64,000 nt of DNA from an uncultured Lachnospiraceae bacterium (GTDB lineage: Bacteria; Bacillota; Clostridia; Lachnospirales; Lachnospiraceae), in contig CAJUHJ010000013.1 of assembly GCA_910586355.1 (NCBI GenBank), forward strand, positions 1-64,000. The letters are read 5' to 3'. The translations under genes and the position numbers were made by a program. The notes under the pieces were generated by a model, which searched no databases, was not told the origin of the DNA, and saw only the letters and a list, made by a program, of their open reading frames with translations. Below are positions 22,444 through 31,500 of the stretch, piece after piece. Numbering within the stretch: position 1 is the stretch's first letter; every line of letters begins with the position of its first letter.

Positions 22444-23139
22444 ATGAAGCGGGTTTTGTTGAAATTAAGCGGAGAAGCATTAGCCGGTGATAAAAAAATG
22501 GGGTTTGATGAGCCTACGGTAGAAAAAGTTGCACAGCAAGTGAAGGAACTGATTGACAGGCAGATTCAAGTGGGAATCGTAATTGGCGGCGGAAATTTCT
22601 GGCGGGGGCGTACCAGTGAAACGATTGATCGTACGAAAGCGGATCAGATTGGAATGTTAGCAACAGTTATGAACTGTATTTATGTTTCTGAGATTTTTCG
22701 TTCTGCAGGTATGATGACACAAATCTTAACACCGTTTGAATGTGGCTCAATGACGAAGCTGTTTTCAAAAGACCGCGCAAATAAATATTTTGCACATAAT
22801 ATGGTCGTGTTTTTTGCCGGAGGAACCGGACATCCGTATTTTTCAACAGATACCGCCACAGTTTTACGTGCGGTAGAAATAGAAGCAGACGGTATTTTAT
22901 TAGCAAAAGCAGTAGATGGCGTCTACAATTGTGATCCGAAAGTAAATTCGGATGCAAAACGGTACGAAAGTATTTCAATCGAAGAAGTAATAAAGAAAAA
23001 GCTTGCAGTTGTAGATATGACAGCTTCTATTATGTGTATGGAAAATAAAATGCCGATGTATGTATTTGCTTTGAATGATGAGAATAGTATTATAAAGGCT
23101 ATATCCGGTGATTTTAATGGAACAAAAGTTACAGTCTAA
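22444..23139 (+). CDS. pyrH: UMP kinase
   Basis: Phosphorylates UMP to UDP for pyrimidine nucleotide synthesis. The 231-residue protein shows all family marks: KRVLLKLSGEALAG at the start, GIVIGGGNFWRGR (phosphate loop), DQIGMLATVMN, FAGGTGHPYFSTDTA and AKAVDGVYNCDPK. Length matches the usual ~235. It is followed by frr, the almost universal pyrH-frr pairing. Confidence 0.97.
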   Translation: MKRVLLKLSGEALAGDKKMGFDEPTVEKVAQQVKELIDRQIQVGIVIGGGNFWRGRTSETIDRTKADQIGMLATVMNCIYVSEIFRSAGMMTQILTPFECGSMTKLFSKDRANKYFAHNMVVFFAGGTGHPYFSTDTATVLRAVEIEADGILLAKAVDGVYNCDPKVNSDAKRYESISIEEVIKKKLAVVDMTASIMCMENKMPMYVFALNDENSIIKAISGDFNGTKVTV

Positions 23140-23157
23140 TTGAGGGAGGACTTAGGT

Positions 23158-23709
23158 ATGGACGAAAGACTGGAACCATTTCATACAAAAATGCAGAAAT
23201 CTTTGAATAATCTGGAAGAAGAATTTGCTTCGATTCGTGCCGGGCGTGCGAATCCTCATGTGCTTGACAAACTCAAGGTGGATTATTATGGAACTCCGAC
23301 GCCAATACAGTCCGTAGCTAATGTCAGTGTACCAGAACCAAGGATGATTCAGATTCAGCCGTGGGAAAAGGCCATGGTTAAAGAAATTGAACGGGCAATT
23401 ATGGTTTCTGACCTTGGGATTAATCCAACGAATGATGGAACAGTCATACGGCTTGTTTTTCCGGAATTGACGGAAGAGCGCAGAAAAGATCTTGCGAAGG
23501 ATATTAAGAAAAAGGGAGAACAGGCAAAAGTTGCAATTCGAAATATTCGCCGCGATGCGAATGATTCCTTTAAAAAATTGTCCAAAGAAGATATTTCAAA
23601 AGATGAGATTAAAGGATTAGAAGACGAGGCCCAGAAGATGACAGATAAGTACATTGGGCAGGTGGATAAAGCAGTAGATACAAAAACAAAAGAAATTCTT
23701 ACTGTATGA
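23158..23709 (+). CDS. frr: Ribosome recycling factor
   Basis: Splits post-termination ribosomes together with EF-G. The 183-residue protein begins MDERLEPFHTKMQKSLNNLE and contains the conserved IRAGRANPHVLDKLKVDYYG and MIQIQPWEKAMVKEIERAI segments. ATG 23158 is used, since the upstream in-frame TTG at 23140 lies on the ribosome site GGGAGGA. A terminator follows at 23721. Confidence 0.97.
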   Translation: MDERLEPFHTKMQKSLNNLEEEFASIRAGRANPHVLDKLKVDYYGTPTPIQSVANVSVPEPRMIQIQPWEKAMVKEIERAIMVSDLGINPTNDGTVIRLVFPELTEERRKDLAKDIKKKGEQAKVAIRNIRRDANDSFKKLSKEDISKDEIKGLEDEAQKMTDKYIGQVDKAVDTKTKEILTV

Positions 23710-23720
23710 TGAATCTGAGT

Positions 23721-23751
23721 GGGGACACTGCATAATGCGTGTCCCCATTTT
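23721..23751 (+). terminator. Intrinsic terminator after frr
   Basis: GGGGACAC (23721-23728) pairs with GTGTCCCC (23739-23746), with a small inner GCA/TGC stem, followed by ATTTTT. It separates pyrH-frr from the uppS operon. Confidence 0.8.
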
Positions 23752-23804
23752 TACCATACAAAAGGATGCACACCAGTGCTAGTCTAAAAAGGAGAGTTTA
23801 ATTT

Positions 23805-24524
23805 ATGGTACCAAATCATGTAGCGATTATATTAGATGGCAATGGAAGATGGGCAAAGTCCAAAGGAATGCCGAGAAATTATGGGCATACAATTGGGGCA
23901 AAGAATGTAGAAGTGGTCGCAAAGGCTGCACATGATATGGGAATTCGCTATCTGACATTGTATGCGTTTTCAACAGAAAATTGGAGCCGTCCGGAAAAAG
24001 AAGTTAGTGCATTGATGCGATTGTTAGATTCTTATTTAAAAAATTGTATCAGGACAGCGAAAAAAAACGATATGCGTGTGCGTGTCATAGGAGACATCAC
24101 ACAATTAGACGAGAAGTTTCAGAAAAATATCAGAGATTTAGAAGTAGCTTCTGCGTCATATAGTGGACTGAATTTACAGATTGCAATCAATTATGGGAGC
24201 AGAGACGAGATGCTTCGTGCTATGAAAAAAATGATGAAAGATTATGATGAAGGAATTCTTGAGTTAGAAGATTTGAATGAAGTAAAATTTAGTTCTTATC
24301 TGGATACGGCCGGAATACCAGACCCTGATTTATTAATTCGGACAAGTGGAGAACAGCGTTTATCAAATTATCTGCTTTGGCAGTTAGCATACAGTGAATT
24401 TTATTTTACTGATGTACCTTGGCCGGATTTTAATGAAAAGGAATTAGAACGTGCAGTAGAAGCATATAGTTCCAGAGACAGAAGATACGGCGGCATCAGG
24501 GAGAAAGAGGGAGCAGATGTTTAA
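23805..24524 (+). CDS. uppS: Isoprenyl transferase (undecaprenyl diphosphate synthase)
   Basis: Makes the C55 lipid carrier for wall synthesis by cis-condensation of isopentenyl units. The 239-residue protein has the catalytic HVAIILDGNGRWAK with Asp, GHTIGAKNVE, LYAFSTENWSRP, and the C-terminal DLLIRTSGEQRLSNYLLWQ and FYFTDVPWPDF motifs. Preceded by AAGGAGAG. The end overlaps cdsA by eight bases. cdsA, dxr, rseP and ispG follow, the common envelope-lipid cluster. Confidence 0.97.
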   Translation: MVPNHVAIILDGNGRWAKSKGMPRNYGHTIGAKNVEVVAKAAHDMGIRYLTLYAFSTENWSRPEKEVSALMRLLDSYLKNCIRTAKKNDMRVRVIGDITQLDEKFQKNIRDLEVASASYSGLNLQIAINYGSRDEMLRAMKKMMKDYDEGILELEDLNEVKFSSYLDTAGIPDPDLLIRTSGEQRLSNYLLWQLAYSEFYFTDVPWPDFNEKELERAVEAYSSRDRRYGGIREKEGADV

Positions 24525-25319
24525 GACAAGATTGATTAGTGGAGTTGTATTGGTTGCGCTTGCGCTTGTTTTGATAATTACTGGAGGAGATGTGTTATTT
24601 GCAGCGCTTCTTTTAATTTCTTTTATTGGTATGTCTGAATTATACCGTATTTTTGAAATTGAAAAAAGTCTTGCAGGATCTGTGGGGTATTTATTTGCCG
24701 CATTGTTTTATGCGAATTTGCGGTATCCGTTTTTTTTGACGCTATGATTTTAGTGATTTCTTTTCTGGTAATTTTAATGTCGGTTTATGTTTTTACGTAT
24801 CCGAAGTACAAAACAGAACAGATTCTGGCAGCATTTTTTGGTGTATTTTATACTGCTGTTATGCTTACTTATATTTACCAGACCAGAATGTTGGAGAAAG
24901 GCGTTTATATTGTATGGTTAATTTTCCTTTGCTCATGGGGAAGTGATACCTGTGCGTATTGCGTTGGCGTTTTAATAGGAAAACATAAAATGTCACCGAA
25001 ACTAAGTCCTAAAAAATCAGTGGAAGGAGCGGTTGGAGGCGTTGCGGGCGCAATGCTATTAACATTGTTGTATACATGGATATTCCGCCAACCAATGCAG
25101 GTGGATATAGAGGAAATGCTTGTATTATCTTGTATCGGCGGTGTGGGAGCGCTGATTTCTATGGTTGGAGATTTGGCAGCCTCTGCAATAAAACGAAATT
25201 ATGAAATTAAAGATTATGGAAACTTGATACCGGGTCATGGAGGAATTTTAGACAGATTTGACAGTGTGATATTTACTGCGCCGATTATTTATTACTTAGC
25301 AGTTTATTTGATAAAATAG
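24517..25319 (+). CDS. cdsA: Phosphatidate cytidylyltransferase, split by a frameshift in a T8 run
   Basis: Converts phosphatidate and CTP into CDP-diacylglycerol, an essential lipid step. The gene lies in two frames: 24517-24747 (N-terminal helices, TRLISGVVLVALALV) and the -1 frame from about 24730 to 25319 (remaining helices and the CdsA signature PKKSVEGAVGG, then GDLAASAIKRNY.IKDYGN.IPGHGGILDRFDS). The join is a run of eight T (24730-24737), read as U-UUU-UUG in the first frame. One extra T would restore a continuous protein of about 267 residues, the normal length. Sequencing error, recent mutation, or slippage are all possible. Confidence 0.88.
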
Positions 25320-25331
25320 AGGTACTAAGAG

Positions 25332-26474
25332 ATGAAAAAAATAGCAATTTTAGGTTCTACCGGCTCTATCGGTACACAGACGTTAGAGATTGTAAGGGAA
25401 CAAAAAGATATACAAGTAACGGCAATTGCTGCCGGCAGTAATATTGAGTTGTTGGAACAGCAGATACGGGAATTTCTGCCCTCGCTTGCTGCTGTATGGG
25501 AAGAAGAAAAAGCCAACGAATTAAGGATAAAAACAGCAGATTTGAATGTGAAGATTGTATCTGGAATGGAAGGATTGTTAGAAATCGCTACGGAACCAGA
25601 ATCAGAGATTCTAGTTACCGCGATTGTTGGAATGTTGGGAATCCGTCCAACAATCGCCGCAATTACAGCAGGAAAGACAATTGCGCTGGCAAATAAAGAA
25701 ACATTGGTGACGGCAGGACATTTGATTATGCCGCTTGCCAAAAAGCATCATGTGCAGATACTTCCCGTTGACAGCGAACACAGCGCAATTTTTCAGTCAT
25801 TACAGGGGGAACAAGAAAATAGAATTCATAAAATCATCTTAACTGCTTCCGGAGGGCCTTTCCTTGGCAAGAATAGAGAGGAATTAAAGAATATTCAGGT
25901 AGAAGATGCGTTAAAACATCCGAATTGGTCTATGGGTAAAAAAATTACAATCGATTCATCTACGTTAGTCAATAAAGGACTAGAAGTGATGGAAGCAAAG
26001 TGGCTGTTTGATGTAAAACCAGAACAGATTCAGGTTACAGTGCACCCGCAGAGCGTTATTCATTCCGCAGTTGAATTTGAGGATGGGGCAGTGATTGCGC
26101 AGCTTGGTACACCGGATATGCGGCTTCCGATACAGTACGCTTTGTACTATCCGAACCGCCGCAGTTTAAGCGGAAAACGTCTGGATTTGTTTGAACTTTC
26201 CAGCCTTACCTTTAAAAAACCGGACACAGAGACATTTTGCGGACTTTCACTGGCGTTTACAGCAATGGAGCGGGGCGGAAATATTCCGACTGTTTTTAAT
26301 GCGGCAAATGAAAAAGCCGTTGCGATGTTTTTAGACAGAAAAATATCTTATCTGGCGATAACGGATATAATAGAAGCATGTATGAATCAGATTGACATTA
26401 TAAAACATCCAACATTAGAACAGGTTCTTGATACAGAACAGGCAGTATATGAATTTATAGAGAGCAGGTGGTAG
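25332..26474 (+). CDS. dxr: 1-deoxy-D-xylulose 5-phosphate reductoisomerase
   Basis: First committed step of the MEP isoprenoid pathway (DXP to MEP, NADPH and divalent metal). The 380-residue protein has the NADPH motif LGSTGSIGTQTLEI, the metal/substrate segments LPVDSEHSAIFQ and TASGGPFLG, MGKKITIDSSTLVNKGLEVM, and the VHPQSVIHS motif. It supplies isoprenoids to uppS upstream, with ispG of the same pathway two genes downstream. Confidence 0.97.
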   Translation: MKKIAILGSTGSIGTQTLEIVREQKDIQVTAIAAGSNIELLEQQIREFLPSLAAVWEEEKANELRIKTADLNVKIVSGMEGLLEIATEPESEILVTAIVGMLGIRPTIAAITAGKTIALANKETLVTAGHLIMPLAKKHHVQILPVDSEHSAIFQSLQGEQENRIHKIILTASGGPFLGKNREELKNIQVEDALKHPNWSMGKKITIDSSTLVNKGLEVMEAKWLFDVKPEQIQVTVHPQSVIHSAVEFEDGAVIAQLGTPDMRLPIQYALYYPNRRSLSGKRLDLFELSSLTFKKPDTETFCGLSLAFTAMERGGNIPTVFNAANEKAVAMFLDRKISYLAITDIIEACMNQIDIIKHPTLEQVLDTEQAVYEFIESRW

Positions 26475-26475
26475 T

Positions 26476-27510
26476 TTGAAATTTATCATAGCAATTTTAA
26501 TTTTCAGCATGATTATTTTATTCCATGAATTAGGGCACTTCCTTTTGGCAAAAAAAAATAAAATTAAAGTCAATGAATTTTGTCTGGGATTAGGGCCGAC
26601 ATTGTTTGGGATCCAAAAAGGAGAAACGTTTTATTCCATTAAATTATTGCCGTTCGGCGGAGCATGTATGATGGAAGGGGAAGATGGAGAGAGTGCGGAT
26701 GAATGTGCTTTCGGGAGTAAATCTGTTTGGGCGCGGATGAGTGTTGTAGCGGCAGGGCCGATTTTTAATTTTATTTTGGCATATGTGCTTTCTTTCATTT
26801 TGATTAGCTGTATTGGAGTGGATGTTCCCGTTCTATCCGGCGTCGTAGCAGGCTACTCAGCGCAGAGCGAAGGTATGCAGGCAGGGGACGTTATTGTTGA
26901 AATCAACAATAAACCGATACATTTTTACAGAGAAGTCAGCATGTATACGTATTTTCATCCAGGGGAAACGTTGGATGTTACGTATGAACGGGATGGCAAA
27001 CGGCATCAGGCAGTGATAGAGCCGAAGTATGACGAAAAAAGCGGCCGTTATATGATTGGAATCCAGACCAAAAATGTGCGAGAAAAAAAATCTTTCCTTT
27101 CAAATGTAAAATATGGTATGTATGAGGTGAAGTACTGGATTTGGACGACGATTCAGAGTTTGAAAATGCTGGTAACTGGAAAAGTCAGCGCAAATGAACT
27201 TTCGGGTCCTGTGGGTATCGTAAAAAGTATTGGAGACACATATGACGCAAGTAAAAGCGATGGAATGTTTTATGTATTTTTAAATATGCTGAATTTTTCG
27301 ATATTGCTGACTGCAAATCTAGGGGTTATGAATTTACTTCCGCTTCCAGCCTTAGACGGAGGCCGTTTGGTTTTTTTGATTATAGAAGCAGTCCGAAGGA
27401 AAAAAATTAATCCGGAAAAAGAAGGTATGGTTCATTTTGTAGGAATTATGATTTTGATGGGGCTTATGGTTCTTGTCATGTTCAATGATATTCGAAAATT
27501 ATTTATTTGA
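26476..27510 (+). CDS. rseP: Site-2 membrane metalloprotease RseP
   Basis: Intramembrane zinc protease that cleaves anti-sigma factors and remnant signal peptides. The 344-residue protein has the zinc motif FHELGHFLLAKK in the first helix, membrane helices at about 1-20, 92-115, 270-295 and 320-343, a PDZ domain (about 120-200, GMQAGDVIVEINNKPI), and the C-terminal LPLPALDGGRLVF motif carrying the third metal ligand. Starts at TTG 26476 after AGGTGG, one base after the dxr stop. Confidence 0.95.
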   Translation: MKFIIAILIFSMIILFHELGHFLLAKKNKIKVNEFCLGLGPTLFGIQKGETFYSIKLLPFGGACMMEGEDGESADECAFGSKSVWARMSVVAAGPIFNFILAYVLSFILISCIGVDVPVLSGVVAGYSAQSEGMQAGDVIVEINNKPIHFYREVSMYTYFHPGETLDVTYERDGKRHQAVIEPKYDEKSGRYMIGIQTKNVREKKSFLSNVKYGMYEVKYWIWTTIQSLKMLVTGKVSANELSGPVGIVKSIGDTYDASKSDGMFYVFLNMLNFSILLTANLGVMNLLPLPALDGGRLVFLIIEAVRRKKINPEKEGMVHFVGIMILMGLMVLVMFNDIRKLFI

Positions 27511-27531
27511 TGTAGAATGTAGGAGGATAAA

Positions 27532-28587
27532 ATGGGAAGGATACAGACGAAGGCAGTTCAAATTGGCAATCGTGTGATTGGCGGCGGTAATCCAATTTTA
27601 ATACAATCAATGACAAATACGAAAACAGAAGATATAAAAGCAACCATAGGACAGATTCAAAAACTTTCAGCCGCCGGATGTGATATTATCCGCTGTGCAG
27701 TTCCGACTATGGAAGCTGCCTTTGCATTAAAGGAAATTCAAAAGAAGATTTCCATTCCTCTTGTTGCAGATATTCATTTTGATTATCGTCTGGCAATTGC
27801 AGCAATGGAAAATGGCGCAGATAAAATCCGTATTAATCCGGGAAATATCGGAAACAGGGAACGTTTAAAGGCCGTAGTAGATGTTGCAAAAGAGCGTAAG
27901 ATTCCGATACGTGTTGGCGTCAACAGCGGTTCTTTGGAAAAAGAACTGGTCGAAAAGTATCATGGAGTCACTGCAGAAGGTATTGTAGAGAGCGCTTTAG
28001 ATAAAGTAAAAATGATTGAAGATATGGGGTATGACAATCTTGTAATCAGCATCAAATCATCTGATGTTTTAATGTGCGTATCAGCGCATGAATTGATTTC
28101 AGAGCAGACAAATTATCCGCTTCATGTAGGGATTACAGAAGCTGGAACTTTAATCAGCGGCAATATCAAATCTTCCATCGGATTGGGCTTGATTTTACAT
28201 CAGGGAATCGGCGATACGATACGTGTTTCTTTGACGGGAGACCCATTGGAAGAAGTCAAGTCGGCAAAATTAATTTTAAGAACGCTTGGGCTTCGGTCAG
28301 GAGGAATTGAAGTGGTGTCCTGCCCGACCTGTGGAAGGACAAAAATTAATCTGATTGAACTTGCCAATCAGGTTGAAAATATGGTAAGTGATATTCCTCT
28401 TAATATTAAAGTGGCGGTTATGGGGTGTGTCGTCAATGGCCCGGGAGAAGCAAAAGAAGCTGATATAGGGATTGCCGGAGGAATTGGAGAGGGATTGATT
28501 ATCAAACATGGAGAAGTATATAAAAAAGTCCCGGAACAGGAATTGCTCCCAGAACTTCGGAAAGAATTGTTAAATTGGAGTGAGTAA
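27532..28587 (+). CDS. ispG: 4-hydroxy-3-methylbut-2-en-1-yl diphosphate synthase
   Basis: Iron-sulfur enzyme of the MEP pathway that makes HMBPP from ME-cPP. The 351-residue protein shows the TIM-barrel start IGGGNPILIQSMTNTKTED, and the cluster ligands in VSCPTCGRT and VAVMGCVVNGPGEAKEADIG. Length and layout match the bacterial short form. AGGAGG lies before ATG 27532. Confidence 0.97.
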   Translation: MGRIQTKAVQIGNRVIGGGNPILIQSMTNTKTEDIKATIGQIQKLSAAGCDIIRCAVPTMEAAFALKEIQKKISIPLVADIHFDYRLAIAAMENGADKIRINPGNIGNRERLKAVVDVAKERKIPIRVGVNSGSLEKELVEKYHGVTAEGIVESALDKVKMIEDMGYDNLVISIKSSDVLMCVSAHELISEQTNYPLHVGITEAGTLISGNIKSSIGLGLILHQGIGDTIRVSLTGDPLEEVKSAKLILRTLGLRSGGIEVVSCPTCGRTKINLIELANQVENMVSDIPLNIKVAVMGCVVNGPGEAKEADIGIAGGIGEGLIIKHGEVYKKVPEQELLPELRKELLNWSE

Positions 28588-28588
28588 T

Positions 28589-31500
28589 ATGTCAAAGATG
28601 TTTTTTGAAGTATTTCCAACATTAGTCGTACAAGAGGATTTGAAAAAACTGATGACTGGCATAGAAGTTACAAAAGTAAGTGCGAATCGCCAGAAGAATG
28701 TGATTCGCATTTTTCTTTATGGTACGCATTTGATTCCCAAAACGGATATTTTTCGAATGGAAAAGGAAATTATCAGGCAGCTTTTTAAAGACCGGAAAAT
28801 TGATGTTAAAATTATTGAGAAATTTCAGCTGTCTGAACAATATTCGGCAGAAAGCCTGATGGATATTTATGGGGAAAGCATAAAGGAAGAATTAAAGGCT
28901 TATAGCCTGCTGATTTATAATGTGTTTAGAACCGCAAAAATTACTTTTTTAGAACGAAACAGAATGAAATTAGTTTTAGAAGATACCATGATTGCAAGAG
29001 AACGTGCGGAAGAATTGATACGAATCTTAGAAAAGATTTTTTGTGAACGATGCGGTGTGGACTTTATTGCTGAACTTTCTTTTGAACTGCAGAAAGAAGA
29101 TAAAAGAAAGAAGTCTGATTATATAATCAATCAGGAAATTCAAAATGTAATTCGTCAGGCTTCTTTTGAAGGAGAAATCGAAAAACCAGAACAACCAACA
29201 AAAATTGCCGAAAAAGAAAATCCTCCGACAAAAGAAACAAACAGACGCCAGTCAAAAGTACAAGAAAAAAGAACGTTCCGTTCCAGCAATCCAGATGTGG
29301 TATATGGCAGAGACTTTGACGAGGAATGTATTCCAATAGAAAAAATTACAGGTGAAATCGGAGAAGTTGTGATACATGGACAAGTCGTCAGCTTAGATGC
29401 AAGGGAAATTCGCAATGAAAAAACGATTCTAATTTTATCTTTTACAGATTTTACAGATACAATCGTAATAAAAATCTTTACAAAAAATGAAGATTTGCCG
29501 GATTTAAAAGAATCCATTCAAAAAGGAGCTTTTTTGAAAATCAAGGGCGTGACGACAATTGATAAGTTTGACAGCGAATTAACGATTGGTTCAATTTACG
29601 GTATCAAAAAAATTCAGGATTTCCGCAGCCAGAGAGTCGACAATAGCCCAGTCAAACGTGTGGAGCTTCACTGCCATACGAAAATGAGCGATATGGACGG
29701 CGTATCTGATGTCAAAGAGATTATCAGGCGGGCAAAAGAATGGGGGCATAGGGCAATTGCGATTACCGATCATGGAAATGTACAGGCATTTCCGGAAGCA
29801 AATCACGCGGTTTCTCCAAAAGAAGATTTTAAAATCATTTACGGTGTCGAAGCGTATTTGGTAGATGATATAAAATCTTTTGTAGAACATGCGAACGGAC
29901 AGAGTTTAGAAGATTCTTTTGTGGTATTTGATTTGGAGACAACTGGATTTAATCCAAGCGTTAATAAAATTATAGAAATTGGCGCGGTAAAAGTAGAAAA
30001 CGGAACGATTACCGGTCATTTTTCAAAATTTGTCAATCCCCAAATTCCAATACCGTTTGAAATCGAAAATTTAACTGGAATCAATGATTCTATGGTGATG
30101 GACGCGGGGACAATTGAAGAAGTTCTGCCCGAATTTATGGAATTTTGCCGTCATTCGGTTATGGTTGCACATAATGCTGATTTTGATATGAGTTTTATCA
30201 AACATAACTTACATCTTTTTGGAATGGAACGGAAATTTACGGTTGTTGATACAGTATCTCTTGCCAGAAACCTGCTGCCGGAATTGAACCGTTTTAAATT
30301 GGATACTGTGGCAAAAGCTCTGGGAGTTTCTTTAAAAAATCATCATCGGGCAGTAGACGACGCCGGCTGTACAGCAGAAATATTTGTCAAATTTATACAG
30401 ATGTTAAAGGACAGGGGAATTGAAAATTTAGATCAGTTAGGAAAACTTAGCGTTTCGACTCCGGACGTTATAAAAAAACTGCCGACTTACCATGCGATTA
30501 TACTTGCAACAAATGATATTGGCCGGATAAATCTCTATCGTTTGATTTCGCTTTCCCATCTGGCTTATTTTGGAAAACGGCCCAGAATACCAAAAACAGA
30601 ATATTTAAAATATAAAGAAGGTTTGATTATTGGTTCCGCCTGTGAAGCCGGAGAGTTGTACCAGGCAATTTTAAACGGCCGTCCAAAAGAAGAAATCGTA
30701 CGTCTGGTGGAGTTTTATGATTACTTGGAAATTCAGCCGTTAGGAAACAATCAGTTTTTGATTGAAAATGAAAAAACACCTGTGGAAAGTATCAGGGATT
30801 TACAGGAAATCAATCGGAAGATTGTAAAATTGGGAGAAGAATTCCATAAACTTGTCGTAGGAACGTGCGACGTGCATTTTTTAGACCCGCAGGATGAAGT
30901 GTACAGACGTATAATTATGGCAGGTAAAGGATTTAAAGATGCAGACAATCAGGCTCCTTTATATCTTCGCACGACAGAAGAAATGCTGGCGGAATTTGAC
31001 TATTTGGGCAGTGAAAAAGCAGAAGAAATCGTGATTACAAATCCGAATAAAATAGCGGACATGTGTGAAAAAATATCTCCGGTGCGTCCGGATAAATGCC
31101 CGCCGGTCATTGAGAATTCAGACCAGCTATTGCGTGACATCTGTCACAATAAAGCGCATGAAATGTATGGGGATTCTCTCCCGAAAATTGTAGAAGAACG
31201 GCTGGAACGTGAATTGAATTCCATCATTTCGAACGGATATGCCGTTATGTATATTATTGCGCAGAAACTTGTATGGAAATCAAATGAAGACGGATACTTA
31301 GTCGGTTCAAGGGGTTCCGTCGGTTCGTCTTTTGTTGCCACAATGTCCGGAATTACAGAAGTAAATCCGCTTCAGGCACATTATCTTTGCCCAAACTGCC
31401 ATTACAACGATTTTGATTCCCCAGAGGTAAAAGCGTTTTCCGGCAGGGGCGGTTGTGATATGCCGGATAAACGTTGTCCCGTCTGTGGAGAGCCGTTGTC

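Noticed and set aside
23140..23157. TTG 23140 as frr start
   Set aside because: The six extra codons are made of the ribosome site itself; ATG 23158 gives the normal RRF N-terminus.
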